A stretch of 64,000 nt of DNA. It comes from Ogataea parapolymorpha DL-1 (taxonomy: Eukaryota > Ascomycota > Pichiomycetes > Pichiales > Pichiaceae). The translations under genes and the position numbers were made by a program. The notes beneath the pieces were generated by a model. That model was not told the DNA's origin. It worked only from the letters and a program-made list of their open reading frames with translations, and made no database searches. How positions within the stretch are numbered: the first letter of the stretch is position 1; every line of letters starts with the position of its first letter. Location of the stretch: NCBI RefSeq assembly GCF_000187245.1, contig NC_027864.1, forward strand, positions 930,001 through 994,000, written 5' to 3'. Shown here piece by piece: positions 20,283 to 30,470 of this stretch.

Positions 20283-21623
20283 ATGATCCGCCATTTTGCC
20301 AGGCATGCTCCATGTGCGTACCGTAACTTATCCCTCAAACGAGGGGCATATTCACGTATAACGTCTCGCTCTGCAATTTCCTCGAGTGGAACCGGAATCA
20401 GCATACGCGCAATGCTTGAAGACAATCGGCGCCCCATCAAAACCCCAGAACTTTTTGAATTAGCTGAAAGGGTACATGCGCGAGAGATTCTCCTCGTCAA
20501 TATACTTATCAGTTCACAATCAAGCAGAAAAAACGACGAGTTGCAAGAGTGGGAGGATTTCCGAGATCAATTGCAAGACGGTACCAAAGGAGCATCTCCA
20601 ACTACAAAATCTGTCGGGGCGCGACATCCAAAGAGTTATAAACCAAGCCTCTTGTCAAAAATAGATACAGATAAGACACATAGAGCATTTGCTGCGAGTA
20701 ATGTGTCAGAGATAGAGAAGACAAAGTTGGACCCTCAAACACGTTTATCAGATATCTTCGTGAACCACGAAGAGAGGAACAAGGCCTACGAATTATTCAA
20801 ACACGCATGTCAAGGACAAGGAATTATGGATGAGAGTGTCAGGAGCCATACGTTCAATTTGTTCATGTATGGGGAACTTGCTCGGCTAGGAAATGCTAAT
20901 CATTTATTCATCATTGATATACTCATTTTGCTTGCCAATATACTCCACAAGTATTCCATTAAGTCCACATATGCAACTTTTATGATCGCGCTTCATCATA
21001 TGAGGTCATCAAGTGCTCGTAGACTCTTGATCGGCCACATTCGAGGGTCAAGAGTGAATTCGGATTCAGACTCAATAGGGTTGACATTAGCCAAAGAGGA
21101 TCTGCTGGGCAGAAAAATTAGACATCAGCATTTGCTCAAGAATGCCAACAGATTTGACGAGGAAAGCTCTAAATTCATTCTGGCATTTCTGTTGGATGTC
21201 AGCCCGAATTTAGCTGTGAGATATTTCAACAACAGGTATGTTTTTGGCCCAGAGCCATCCAAACTGAATAGCTCGACCGTTGAAGTCTTTGTGGATTTTT
21301 TGGTTCCAAGAAAGAGATACAAGGAACTCTTCAATGTCTTCTTTTTCATTGAAAGACATCTAGGACTTAGCATGAACTACTTTCTATTACATACACTTTC
21401 GGGAATGATAATGGAATGGTCTTCGTTTCCTGGCCAGCTTATCACAGAACCCTTATTACTTTATTACCACTATCTCCGGAACAAACGAGGATTCAAAATT
21501 CCGAAAGCACTTGTTGCTAGGGTAAACGAGAGGTTGAAATTGGACGGAGGATATGATAAAACTCGTGCTTCTAATCTTATCAGGATTGTTGCTCAATCGA
21601 ACTCTTCCCGTTTGACAATATAG
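20283..21623 (+). CDS. Uncharacterised protein, probably mitochondrial
   Basis: 446 residues that I do not recognise. The first 35 residues are rich in Arg, Ser and Ala and have no acidic residue, typical of a mitochondrial targeting sequence. The remainder is helical with no transmembrane segment or catalytic motif visible. Helical repeats around residues 180-260 and 340-400 would suit a fast-evolving mitochondrial expression factor. Codon use matches its neighbours and the frame is intact, so it is likely a real gene. Confidence 0.55.
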   Translation: MIRHFARHAPCAYRNLSLKRGAYSRITSRSAISSSGTGISIRAMLEDNRRPIKTPELFELAERVHAREILLVNILISSQSSRKNDELQEWEDFRDQLQDGTKGASPTTKSVGARHPKSYKPSLLSKIDTDKTHRAFAASNVSEIEKTKLDPQTRLSDIFVNHEERNKAYELFKHACQGQGIMDESVRSHTFNLFMYGELARLGNANHLFIIDILILLANILHKYSIKSTYATFMIALHHMRSSSARRLLIGHIRGSRVNSDSDSIGLTLAKEDLLGRKIRHQHLLKNANRFDEESSKFILAFLLDVSPNLAVRYFNNRYVFGPEPSKLNSSTVEVFVDFLVPRKRYKELFNVFFFIERHLGLSMNYFLLHTLSGMIMEWSSFPGQLITEPLLLYYHYLRNKRGFKIPKALVARVNERLKLDGGYDKTRASNLIRIVAQSNSSRLTI

Positions 21624-21672
21624 TCGGGACGATCGTCGGGTACAAAAAAAATATCTTATTAAAGTATGTATA

Positions 21673-21683
21673 ACCATCAAGGT
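21673..21683 (+). promoter_or_regulatory. Zinc-responsive element upstream of ZAP1
   Basis: ACCATCAAGGT matches the Zap1 binding consensus ACCTTNAAGGT at every specified position but one and lies 114 bp before the ZAP1 start. In S. cerevisiae ZAP1 is autoregulated through such a site. Confidence 0.6.
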
Positions 21684-21796
21684 ATAATTCACTAATCAAT
21701 ATAGATTTCTTATATCGACCACAACTTAAAAATCATAAATCTGTTCGCAGTATATGAATCAAAGAGTCAATTTTTCAAAATCTTGCTACTCTGACC

Positions 21797-23422
21797 ATGT
21801 CACCTTGTGCTGTGAGAGATTCTCAGGATCGATATGACGAGCTGCAATGCTATCTGTACTCGGAAGCAGAGTCTATGAGCGAGTTTTTGAAATGTTGCTA
21901 TGACCCTTCTCATCTTTTGAACCAGGAGAACTGTCACGACGATGAAGATGATGATCAATCAGATTGCTGCTTTGATTATTGCTGTTTCGATAATTGTGTG
22001 GATGTTCCCGATCACGAAAAGCCGATTCAGGAGACAATATCTACTGCTACATCACCGGACAGACAGATCAAGCTCGAAACTTTTCACTCCGATTCTGCGT
22101 ATTTTAGCCGGGATGGGCGATTTAATTTCTCAAACAATAACTTGCCTGGCAATAACGAAGATAAGCTGGGGACAATGGATTTACTCGCCAATATGTTCCC
22201 CTGTGCTGCTAACCCACCTAAGGTATTTCCACAAGTTAGTGTCAATGATATGCGACAAGAAAATAAGTACTTGTCGCAGTCACATCATCACCATATGCAC
22301 TTTGAGGATCAGTACAATGGGAATGTGGTTCGACATGATATTATTATTCCTTCGAACATCCATACTCATTTGCATAGCCACAGCCACCACCACTGTCCTG
22401 ACCATGAACAGGATCAACATGGTGCTTTAAACCCCCCACATCATCATCACCATCATCATCATCAGCTAAATCCAACTCATGCTGTTACCAAGGAAGAGGA
22501 GAATCATGCGCCTTCGCGCAAGAGAGTGAAACTGACCAATGAAGAGCCCTCAAACTTCATATCATGCAAATGGAATGGCTGCAATGATGAACTGGATAGC
22601 TCATCTTTCAACCAACATATCTTAGACTCTCATATCAATACCAAGTCGGATACGTATGACTGTGAATGGAAAGAATGTTTCTTTTCAACAGATAACCTTG
22701 ATGATCTCCTTCTGCATGCTGGATTACATTTAGACCAATCCCCAGTGCCCATTGAGACTTTGACAAATACCTCGGCTAGTACGAAACCTGCTCCCCACAA
22801 TCATGCCTCACATGCGGAGCATACATGCCTATGGGTTTCGGGGGATGGCTCGACCTGCAATGAACAATTCATGACGACGACAGATCTAACAAACCATGTT
22901 ATAGAAGTTCACGTTCAATCCAAGAAATCTGAATACACATGCCGCTGGAAAGATTGCACTAGAGAACTGAAACCTTTTACTCAACGCCAGAAAGTCATTA
23001 GACACTTGAATACTCATACGAAACATAAGCCATTTGTATGCCATTATTGTATGAAAAGCTTTTCCTTGGAATTGATGCTTGAGCAGCATTTAAGGACCCA
23101 TACTGGGGAAACTCCGTTCAAATGTAATGTTTGCGGTAAAGAGTTCAAAACTTCGTCATCTTACACGATACATCAGAGAATACATACCGGTGAAAAACCG
23201 TTGGAATGTCAGGTTTGCGGTAAAAAGTTCAGGGAGTCATCGAACCTCAACAAACATATGAAGACTCACACAAGAAAATTTAAGTGCGAATGCTGTATGA
23301 AGAGTTTTGATGACGAGGTAAAGTTCAAGAAGCATCAGACATTGTGTCAAGAAATCGGACGTCCAAATCTAAAATGCAGTTGCCGTGTGGACCAAGAGGT
23401 TGGTGTAAAAGTAGGGCATTGA
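21797..23422 (+). CDS. ZAP1: Zinc-responsive transcription activator Zap1
   Basis: 541-residue C2H2 regulator of zinc uptake genes. The N-terminus holds a Cys-rich region (about residues 30-75, with CCFDYCCFDNC) and long His clusters (about 155-225), both likely zinc sensors. Two divergent fingers with CKWNGC and CEWKEC spacing (about 252-310) match the ZF1-ZF2 zinc-sensing pair of activation domain 2. Five or so C-terminal fingers (about 345-525) form the DNA-binding domain, with canonical TGEKP-type linkers. Shorter than S. cerevisiae Zap1 (880), mostly from a smaller N-terminal region. A ZRE precedes the gene. It converges with the transporter, with 42 bp between stops. Confidence 0.9.
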   Translation: MSPCAVRDSQDRYDELQCYLYSEAESMSEFLKCCYDPSHLLNQENCHDDEDDDQSDCCFDYCCFDNCVDVPDHEKPIQETISTATSPDRQIKLETFHSDSAYFSRDGRFNFSNNNLPGNNEDKLGTMDLLANMFPCAANPPKVFPQVSVNDMRQENKYLSQSHHHHMHFEDQYNGNVVRHDIIIPSNIHTHLHSHSHHHCPDHEQDQHGALNPPHHHHHHHHQLNPTHAVTKEEENHAPSRKRVKLTNEEPSNFISCKWNGCNDELDSSSFNQHILDSHINTKSDTYDCEWKECFFSTDNLDDLLLHAGLHLDQSPVPIETLTNTSASTKPAPHNHASHAEHTCLWVSGDGSTCNEQFMTTTDLTNHVIEVHVQSKKSEYTCRWKDCTRELKPFTQRQKVIRHLNTHTKHKPFVCHYCMKSFSLELMLEQHLRTHTGETPFKCNVCGKEFKTSSSYTIHQRIHTGEKPLECQVCGKKFRESSNLNKHMKTHTRKFKCECCMKSFDDEVKFKKHQTLCQEIGRPNLKCSCRVDQEVGVKVGH

Positions 23423-23464
23423 TAATTAGTTCTATGTATATGCATACTGTGAATCTAGCAGACT

Positions 23465-25072
23465 TTATCGCTTGACACTTCCCACAACTCCGATATCGAG
23501 GAATAAACTCAAAATTAACGCCAAGCCCGAAAAGCCAATTCCCACGTAGTAACAGTATTTCATTCCCTCAAAAAGTTCTTCTAGATGGTCAGCCTGGCTG
23601 GCTTGCCCATAGTATGGGTCTCTGGAAGCCAAAATAGTGGTGGATATTCCCAAACCCACGGAAGAGCTCAATTGGATCACAGTATTAAAAGTACCCGCTG
23701 CTTGACTTTGTAGTGAGCGCTCAACTGACGAAAGGGAGCAACGGTTTGCAACATTGTACACAAAATCCACTCCCAAGACGGTGACACAAAATGACCAAAA
23801 AGGCCCCAGAAAATAATTTCTATGAATACTGTTGGTAGCCCAAATAATACTGGAAACAATAAAACCACCGCATCCTAGTGTAACCAAATATTTTCCTGGA
23901 ATGATATGCATAGTGAACCCGGCAAACAAGCTGACCAATGAGCCAGCTATTGGCTGTGGAAGGAAACAGCAAGCTGTGATAATGACTGAGTATTTTCGTA
24001 TCTGCTCAAAGTACAGGACAGCGTTATAGTTGAAAATACCAAAGAATAACATCCAACTCAAACTTGCAATGCAAATGCACAAAACAAAGTTCCTGCTTTT
24101 GAACATCTTCATTGGAATAAGTGGGTTTTTTGGCACATATGTCTCGTAGAAACCAAATCCTATCACGAGCGCAATTCCAACAATCAAGAGGGCAATAATG
24201 TAGGGAGTTCGCCATCTTCTTTCTGTCGCATCTACCTGTGTCAATGAAAAACAAATCAAAGTGAATCCTGATAAAGACATTAACGCACCTAAGTAATCCA
24301 GCCGTTTGAAAATCTTCTTGGCGTGCTTCCAATCAATTCTTTTGTCATTAGGCAAGAACAAGAGCACCCCGATACTTGTTATACAGTATAGGATTGCCAG
24401 AAAATAATGAACTGAGCGCCAGTTGAAAATGGAAACACAAACTCCTGCGATAAAGTATCCTGATGCACCTCCTATGGGGGCTCCAATACTGAAACAACTC
24501 ATTACCAAATTTTTTCGCCGTGAATCTCTGTAGGTCGCACCAAGAAATCCTGCAGCTGCTGGTGTTCCACAAGCAACTGCTGCACCTTGTAATGCTCTGA
24601 AGACACAAAGCAAAATAAAGTCATTCATGAAGCCTCCTATCAAAGCAAAAATTGCAAACGAGGTATATCCAAATAATAATGCTTTTTTGCGACCAAATGC
24701 GTCTGCAATGTTTCCCATCAAAAGTAAGCAGCTACCATTCGCCAACATGACCCCCGAGACACACCAGGTCAGCTGTCCTCCTGAAATCTTAAAGTGTTCG
24801 GAGGTCGCGGTTAAGCTGGTCTGGTAAGCGGCTGAAGACATAGACGCCGCGCAAGGGGCAAACGTCAAACACACGCAACTCACGATTTCATGAACGGCAG
24901 ACTTAAAAATAGGAGGGCGCTGTTCAGGATCGCTGTAATCGGCAGTGGCCTTCGAATCAGTCCGTTGAACTGGTGATTTTTCTTGTCTTATGCTTTCTGG
25001 ATTTTGAGGATGACTCTCGTTTTCTATTGCATCTGAGGCAACACTTTCAATGTCAGGTTCTTCTCTATCCAT
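23465..25072 (-). CDS. DHA2-family MFS drug:H+ antiporter, Atr1/Amf1-like
   Basis: 535 residues: a charged, soluble N-terminal 60 residues, then about 14 hydrophobic segments, the number typical of DHA2 (DHA14) transporters. The loop 2-3 motif appears as GNIADAFGRKKAL and the loop 4 motif as RALQGAAVACGTPAAAGFLG. Closest relatives by pattern are the Atr1 (aminotriazole and boron efflux) and Amf1 (ammonium) group; the substrate cannot be told from sequence. The short C-terminus ends GVVGSVKR. Probable plasma-membrane location. Confidence 0.82.
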   Translation of the reverse strand: MDREEPDIESVASDAIENESHPQNPESIRQEKSPVQRTDSKATADYSDPEQRPPIFKSAVHEIVSCVCLTFAPCAASMSSAAYQTSLTATSEHFKISGGQLTWCVSGVMLANGSCLLLMGNIADAFGRKKALLFGYTSFAIFALIGGFMNDFILLCVFRALQGAAVACGTPAAAGFLGATYRDSRRKNLVMSCFSIGAPIGGASGYFIAGVCVSIFNWRSVHYFLAILYCITSIGVLLFLPNDKRIDWKHAKKIFKRLDYLGALMSLSGFTLICFSLTQVDATERRWRTPYIIALLIVGIALVIGFGFYETYVPKNPLIPMKMFKSRNFVLCICIASLSWMLFFGIFNYNAVLYFEQIRKYSVIITACCFLPQPIAGSLVSLFAGFTMHIIPGKYLVTLGCGGFIVSSIIWATNSIHRNYFLGPFWSFCVTVLGVDFVYNVANRCSLSSVERSLQSQAAGTFNTVIQLSSSVGLGISTTILASRDPYYGQASQADHLEELFEGMKYCYYVGIGFSGLALILSLFLDIGVVGSVKR

Positions 25073-25733
25073 ACTTTATCAAGAAGCACCAAAGTACCGA
25101 AAGCAAAGCTAGTTTCAAACAAGTCGTTGCAGCAAGTTGCAAAGTCGGGTTTAAGATGTGCTAAGCTTCGGCATATCAACCAACGTCTGAGACGCGCACG
25201 TACTTTTTGAATAAAAAGACCGAGAAAAAAAAACCGACTAGAGATGGACAAGATCATCCATTTATTGAAGGATTGGATTGTCAGACAATCAGGGTAATCT
25301 CAATCTACTGCATTGCACCCCACTCCGGCAACAGTTCAGCTAGTCACAATCTCTGATGTTGGATTCATCTGCAGCAAAAGTGAGGATGTCTGTAATAGGG
25401 GTCAAAATTGAATGAGAGGCAAAACAATTATTTCCTGTTTTCACAGTTCACGGTCGCACTGCACTACCCTCAAACCCATTCAAGGAAGATTGTAAAATTC
25501 TCCATAATTCCTTGATTTTGATGCGTGAAAAAGAGAACACGCAGCACAGGTGGAGCATCTCAAACTCTGCTTTACGCTGATCTAAGTATGGCTCCTCGCT
25601 ATGACTACTCAATTGACTATTACGTAACCAATCTAAGATATCTTCGCGATTTCGATTTTTTTTAAGATATTTAGCTATTTTTCAAAATAATTGAGTCTAT
25701 CAAAAAAAAATATACAAATACTGATCTTGATAC
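25073..25733. other. Divergent promoter region between the DHA2 transporter and MRX8
   Basis: 660 bp with no gene. It contains TTACGTAA at 25620-25627 (a Yap-family bZIP type site, 107 bp before MRX8), and poly-T/A tracts close to MRX8. I see nothing else. Confidence 0.4.
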
Positions 25734-26813
25734 ATGAAAGAGTTATTTTTCTTTCGACATGCAGCGAGATCGGTGACAAGCTCAAATGTTAGCAGAGGTC
25801 TGGATCCAAATAAAATTCGATCATGGCTTGGCAACTCTAACAATCATTTACAGGAAGCACGTTCAGCAATACACCAGAAATCAAAAATCAGTAAACCTTC
25901 GCCTCCTATAGACGGTCCATATCTGAATAAGCATTTTGCGAATAAAAGTGACCTTTCAGTCTCGGTGTTAACAAGCATGGATCAAGGTAATGTATCCAGA
26001 ATCATAAACGACTCGGAAATTAGGCTTGATTGGAGCATCTATGACCTAAATAAATTGCCAGGGGAAGATAGAAGGGCAGCTGCTGAAGCGGGTCCCGACC
26101 AGCCTGGAATAGTTCACGAAAATAAGGGCGAGCTCCTGCCTGAGGTCATACTTTTGGGAAGATGTAATGTTGGAAAATCATCTTTGGTGAATGCTCTTAT
26201 GAGCAACAATAGACAATCTGCAACTCCATACGCCAAAGTCAAACAAAGCGCAGGTTACACGCCATGCTTGAATTTTTACAACGTGGGAGGTTTGTTTAGA
26301 CTTGTAGATTCTCCAGGGTATGGGGTGAAGGGCAAACCATGGCAAGGAGAGCTCACAATGCAATATCTTGCTGAAAGGAGAGAACTCAGAAACTGCTTCT
26401 TGATTTTAAACGGTGATATTGGGCTGAACAAATATGACGAGTTGATATTAGAAGCATTGGTTGAAATGGGAGTCCAATTTGACATTATATTCAACAAAAT
26501 TGATAAGATCAAGAATAATTCTCGAATTCAACACTACGAAGAATTAATTTCCACAAGTATACTCAATGACCTTAAAATCAAACCGCGCATTTACTTTGCG
26601 AACTCGATTGAAAGCGATCTAAAGCAACGCACAGGAATAAATGAGATCAGGTATGGGATTTTACAATCGTGTGGCTATAGTGATCTCCAGACCCTAAAGC
26701 CTCGCAGAAGGAGAAAGACCATTAACGACACTATAGAGAAGATCAAGGAGAAGAACGCAAGAAAGAGCTTAAAAGGACGAGTGAAAATCAATTTGCAACG
26801 TGACATTCATTAA
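25734..26813 (+). CDS. MRX8: Mitochondrial EngB/YihA-type GTPase Mrx8
   Basis: 359-residue TRAFAC GTPase. G1 is GRCNVGKSS (about residues 143-151), a G2 Thr is in GYTP, G3 is DSPGYG and G4 is NKID. This G3 with Pro-Gly-Tyr is diagnostic of the bacterial EngB (YihA) family, which assists large ribosomal subunit assembly. A basic presequence (FFRHAARSVTSSNVSRG) indicates mitochondria, and S. cerevisiae Mrx8 has the same layout and is tied to mitochondrial translation. A Lys/Arg-rich tail ends the protein. It converges with SRX1, with 41 bp between stops. Confidence 0.88.
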   Translation: MKELFFFRHAARSVTSSNVSRGLDPNKIRSWLGNSNNHLQEARSAIHQKSKISKPSPPIDGPYLNKHFANKSDLSVSVLTSMDQGNVSRIINDSEIRLDWSIYDLNKLPGEDRRAAAEAGPDQPGIVHENKGELLPEVILLGRCNVGKSSLVNALMSNNRQSATPYAKVKQSAGYTPCLNFYNVGGLFRLVDSPGYGVKGKPWQGELTMQYLAERRELRNCFLILNGDIGLNKYDELILEALVEMGVQFDIIFNKIDKIKNNSRIQHYEELISTSILNDLKIKPRIYFANSIESDLKQRTGINEIRYGILQSCGYSDLQTLKPRRRRKTINDTIEKIKEKNARKSLKGRVKINLQRDIH

Positions 26814-26854
26814 ATTCATAAATCGACATATCATCTAATCTATAACTATCGCCA

Positions 26855-27220
26855 TCATTCTTCGAAGTAGCTGTCCACGGAGGAACCCAAATAAAGTCTA
26901 AGTTGTTTTTTCGTGCAAGGGAGAATCTTGCATTTCACCAACTGTTTACCGCTCTTCTCGTAAGCCTGAAACCTATGACATCCTCCGAATGCAAAATATT
27001 TCTTTTCACCATTTTCAGAAACGGTAAGAACATCGATGGGAGGCAGTTCACCTGGAGTTATATCTTCAATATTGCAGGTGGGAGAAGCCATTGGCTGTCC
27101 ATTCAATGTTGAAACCATTGTATCGATCTTTGAGTAGTCGAGTACCGGAGGAATCGGTCTAATTATTTGGTCTAAAGGCAAGTATTCTATTTTTTGAATT
27201 GAGCTGCTTTGAACGGACAT
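26855..27220 (-). CDS. SRX1: Sulfiredoxin Srx1
   Basis: 121-residue ATP-dependent reductase of cysteine sulfinic acid in 2-Cys peroxiredoxins. The catalytic motif FGGCHRFQAYE places the active Cys at residue 81, and the conserved LPLDQIIRPIPP segment is near the N-terminus. The length and start match yeast Srx1. The promoter carries TTACTAA at 27339-27345 and 27580-27586, Yap1-type sites expected for peroxide induction. Confidence 0.96.
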   Translation of the reverse strand: MSVQSSSIQKIEYLPLDQIIRPIPPVLDYSKIDTMVSTLNGQPMASPTCNIEDITPGELPPIDVLTVSENGEKKYFAFGGCHRFQAYEKSGKQLVKCKILPCTKKQLRLYLGSSVDSYFEE

Positions 27221-27338
27221 TTTGAAATTACTCTAGTTTTAACGAGTTTGACTTGCTCTTATATATATTGAATTTCAACGATCGAGACATTAGCTCAAAA
27301 ATTATTAATCTTCAAAATCATCGTAGCACCGCCATATT

Positions 27339-27345
27339 TTACTAA
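27339..27345. promoter_or_regulatory. Yap1-type site (TTACTAA) upstream of SRX1
   Basis: The exact Yap1 response element TTACTAA lies 119 bp before the SRX1 start; a second copy lies at 27580-27586, 360 bp away. Both are in the SRX1-STU2 divergent spacer. Confidence 0.5.
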
Positions 27346-27699
27346 ATAAATCATTTATTCTAGATCTAGATCCACAACTTTTAATTTATACGCAACATCA
27401 TAATTTCCGAGGCTCCTCCGTTACAGGTTATCAATGCAAAAGGACTTGGATAGCTGCCCAGGATTTTGATCAAGTTGAAGCGTTTCTCAAATTACGTATT
27501 ACAAGATTGGGTCTTTGCTTTGAGTTGGAAGACAGGAATATACTAGCTATTGGTGACAGCAGCAAAAATTAATTGCATATTACTAACTACTTCACTAATG
27601 ATAACAATAATTTAATGGTGTAGAGGTGTGTAAAGATTACTACTTTTTGTGTACATCATTATCATTAGTGCGGTCGATCGACGCAGATAGACCTTTTAT

Positions 27700-27730
27700 G
27701 TAAACGTTTTTGATTTAAATGTTTGTTTAC
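27700..27730. promoter_or_regulatory. Inverted pair of forkhead-type motifs upstream of STU2
   Basis: GTAAAC at 27700-27705 and GTTTAC at 27725-27730 form an inverted pair about 90-120 bp before the STU2 start. The second extends to TTGTTTAC, a good Fkh1/Fkh2 consensus. Forkhead factors drive the G2/M gene cluster, which suits a spindle protein. Confidence 0.4.
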
Positions 27731-27817
27731 ATTTTTTTTCTATTATCAACTGAATGGGAAACAGTTTAGCTTTGCCTAACCATCTGCAGAACACTCATTG
27801 ATATTTCTTACGACAAT

Positions 27818-30269
27818 ATGGATGGAGGAGATGATACCGATTATAAGTCGTTGCCACTTGAGGAACGTTTGCAACACAAGGTAAGTTCCTGAATATTCAC
27901 CACGCGTCTCTAACATTAAGGTTTGGAAAGTTCGTTTAGAAGCCTACGAAGAGGTGAACAGTATGTTTCAAAATTCCAGCAGCGAGGACGATGAGTGCTT
28001 TGGCAGATTTCTAAAAAGCCCTGATTTGCTTAAAAAAATGGTTATGGATAGCAATGTGGTCGCGCAGGAAGCAGGTATTAATGCTATCTGTTCTTTTGTG
28101 GAATTCGGAGGGTCTAACGCTTGTATAAAAACTCGAAGTCAGGTTATCAGTGCAATTGCAGAAAAAGGGTTGGCATCCACTAGAGCAGGTACCAAACAGA
28201 AATCGATCAATGCGCTTTTATGGTACATCGAACTGGATTCTCCCCACCCCGTTATTGAATCTCTACTACCAGCATTGTCAGCAAAATTACCAAAGCTTGT
28301 GGCTGGTGTGGTTGCGGCTTTGAACGAAATCTACAGTAACTTTGGTTGCAAAGTTTGTTCTCCAAAACTTGTCCTAGATGTAATCCCCCAATTGTTTGCT
28401 CACGCTGATAAAAATGTTCGGGCTGAAACAACAAATTTATCAATAACCTTGAGATCTTATATGGGGAACGTGTTTGACACAATCATATTTGAGAAATTGA
28501 AGCCAATTCAGCAGAAGGATTTGGCGAAAGCCTTTGATAAAATTGAGGGTACACCGACGCCAAAGCGTTTACTGAGATCGCACCAAGTTCAGATTGCTGA
28601 AATTAGAACAGGCTCAGATGATGTCTCAATGGTTGATGTACAGGAGCAATCTAGTGACCAATTGGACGCCTTTGATCTCGTTGATCCTGTTGATGTCCTT
28701 TCCAAAATACCAAGTGATTTCAAATTAAGAATCGAATCTCCTAAATGGAAAGACAGGGTTGAGGTCCTGGAAGAGACTTTGAATGAATTCAAACATCCCA
28801 AACTTAAAAACGATGATTACATGGATCTGATAAGGATCTTAAGCAAATGTCTTAAGGATGCCAACATACAGGTAGTGACGTTGGCTTCTAAAATAATCGA
28901 AAGATTGGGAAATGGACTACAACAGGACTTCCATCGTTATGTTTTAATTCTAATTTCACCACTGCTTGAAAGAACAAAAGAGAAAAAGCAGTCGGTGTTG
29001 GATGCCATTTCAGCAGCACTCGATGTATGCTTCAAATTCTCGTCTTTGAGTGAACTTCTTGAGCCGACGCTTCAGTACATGTCTCACAAAACACCTCAAA
29101 TTAGGATCGAAAGCTCCAAATTCTTGATCAGATGCCTCAAGCAAACAGAAACAGTACCGAAAAAGCAAGAAGTTGATTCAATTATGCAGATTTCTCTACG
29201 ACTAATGTCCGATTCGCTGGCCCCTATAAGGGATCTTGCCTGTGAGATTACGGCGACGCTTATGAAGATCGTTGGTGAACGACAACTCAGGTCATATTTG
29301 GAGGGAATAGATTCAAAGAAAACCAAAAAGATCGACGAATACCTAAGCTCCTGTGAAGTGAAAGCAATTGGAACGAAACAAAAATCCGCAGCTGCTCCCC
29401 TCCAAAAGGTATCGGTACCAACAACTTTCCACAAAAATGGGTTGCTTGATTCCGCTATGACTGCAGGGCAGGGTCGTTCAACAACTCCGAACTTGAGCCA
29501 AATTTCCGAGCCTTCTTTAACATCCAGGAAGCTAGCAAGTACGTCAACCACAATACCATCTAAGCGTGGACCTTCCTCTCCTCTAAAATCATCAACAGGT
29601 ACCGGCAAAATGAATCTGACTTCAAGAACACTCAAGCCCACCAGTTCCCAGTCCCTGAGTCGAGCTCAGTACACAACACCCTCACTTAACTCTTCGGAAC
29701 GAGAGCTCCTTGAGTCGTTGAAGGCAGAAAAATTAGAGTGGAGCCAAAAAAGAAAGGAACTTCAGTGTCAGTTGGACACAAAGACAGAGGAAGTCGCTCG
29801 CTTGAATAAAAAATTAGATGAACAACAGGTGAGGCTGACAGAAGCAACTATGGCCGTCAAATCGAAAGATATTCAAATTTCTCGGCTTCATAGCGATCTG
29901 GATCAAAGTGAATCAAAGATAAGAGAACTGCAATATCAATTGCAGCAGGCATTATCGGAAAAGGTCACGGTGAAAGAGGAACCAAATGACAACCTGAAAA
30001 GTTCTCTCCAAAAACTCGAGACATTGGACTCAAAATCGGATTTGAACAGAAGGATCTCCGACTTGAGTATCCATAATGGCATAGAAAAAGAGAACTATGT
30101 TGGATTTAATACCGGAGGAACCACTAGTACAAGAAGCAAATTCAGCTCAGGTTTATACGATGTCGACTCGAACGATGACAGCTGGAGGAAAGCTGCTGAA
30201 GTCACCAACCAGCTAAAGGCAAGAATTGAGATGATGAAATCCAAATCTAGAACATTTAATCAATTATAG
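27818..30269 (+). CDS. STU2: Microtubule polymerase Stu2 (XMAP215 family), one 40-nt intron
   Basis: Exon 1 (27818-27880) encodes 21 residues (MDGGDDTDYKSLPLEERLQHK). The intron is 27881-27920 (GTAAGT, CTAAC branch, AAG acceptor) and exon 2 27921-30269, giving 803 residues. The first TOG domain begins across the junction (LEERLQHK-VWKVRLEAYEEV), a second TOG lies at about 260-480, then a basic Ser-rich linker (about 510-590) and a coiled coil with long heptads (about 595-690). This is the yeast Stu2 layout: tubulin-binding TOG domains, lattice-binding linker and dimerisation coil. It acts at plus ends, spindle poles and kinetochores. Confidence 0.92.
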
Positions 30270-30470
30270 AGGTACGCTTTGTGAAGTATGTCTTATGTCG
30301 TGAAATAATTTTTATATACCCCTATTTTTGATGTCGCTAAATTTCAAAGCGAGTTCGCCGAAAACCGAAGGAATATCATTTTCTCAAGACTTGAAAATAT
30401 AATTTAGTTTATTGAGTTTATTGACCAGCTAATTCGGATAGTAATCAGTATCCGCAGTTCTCTTTTGCCA

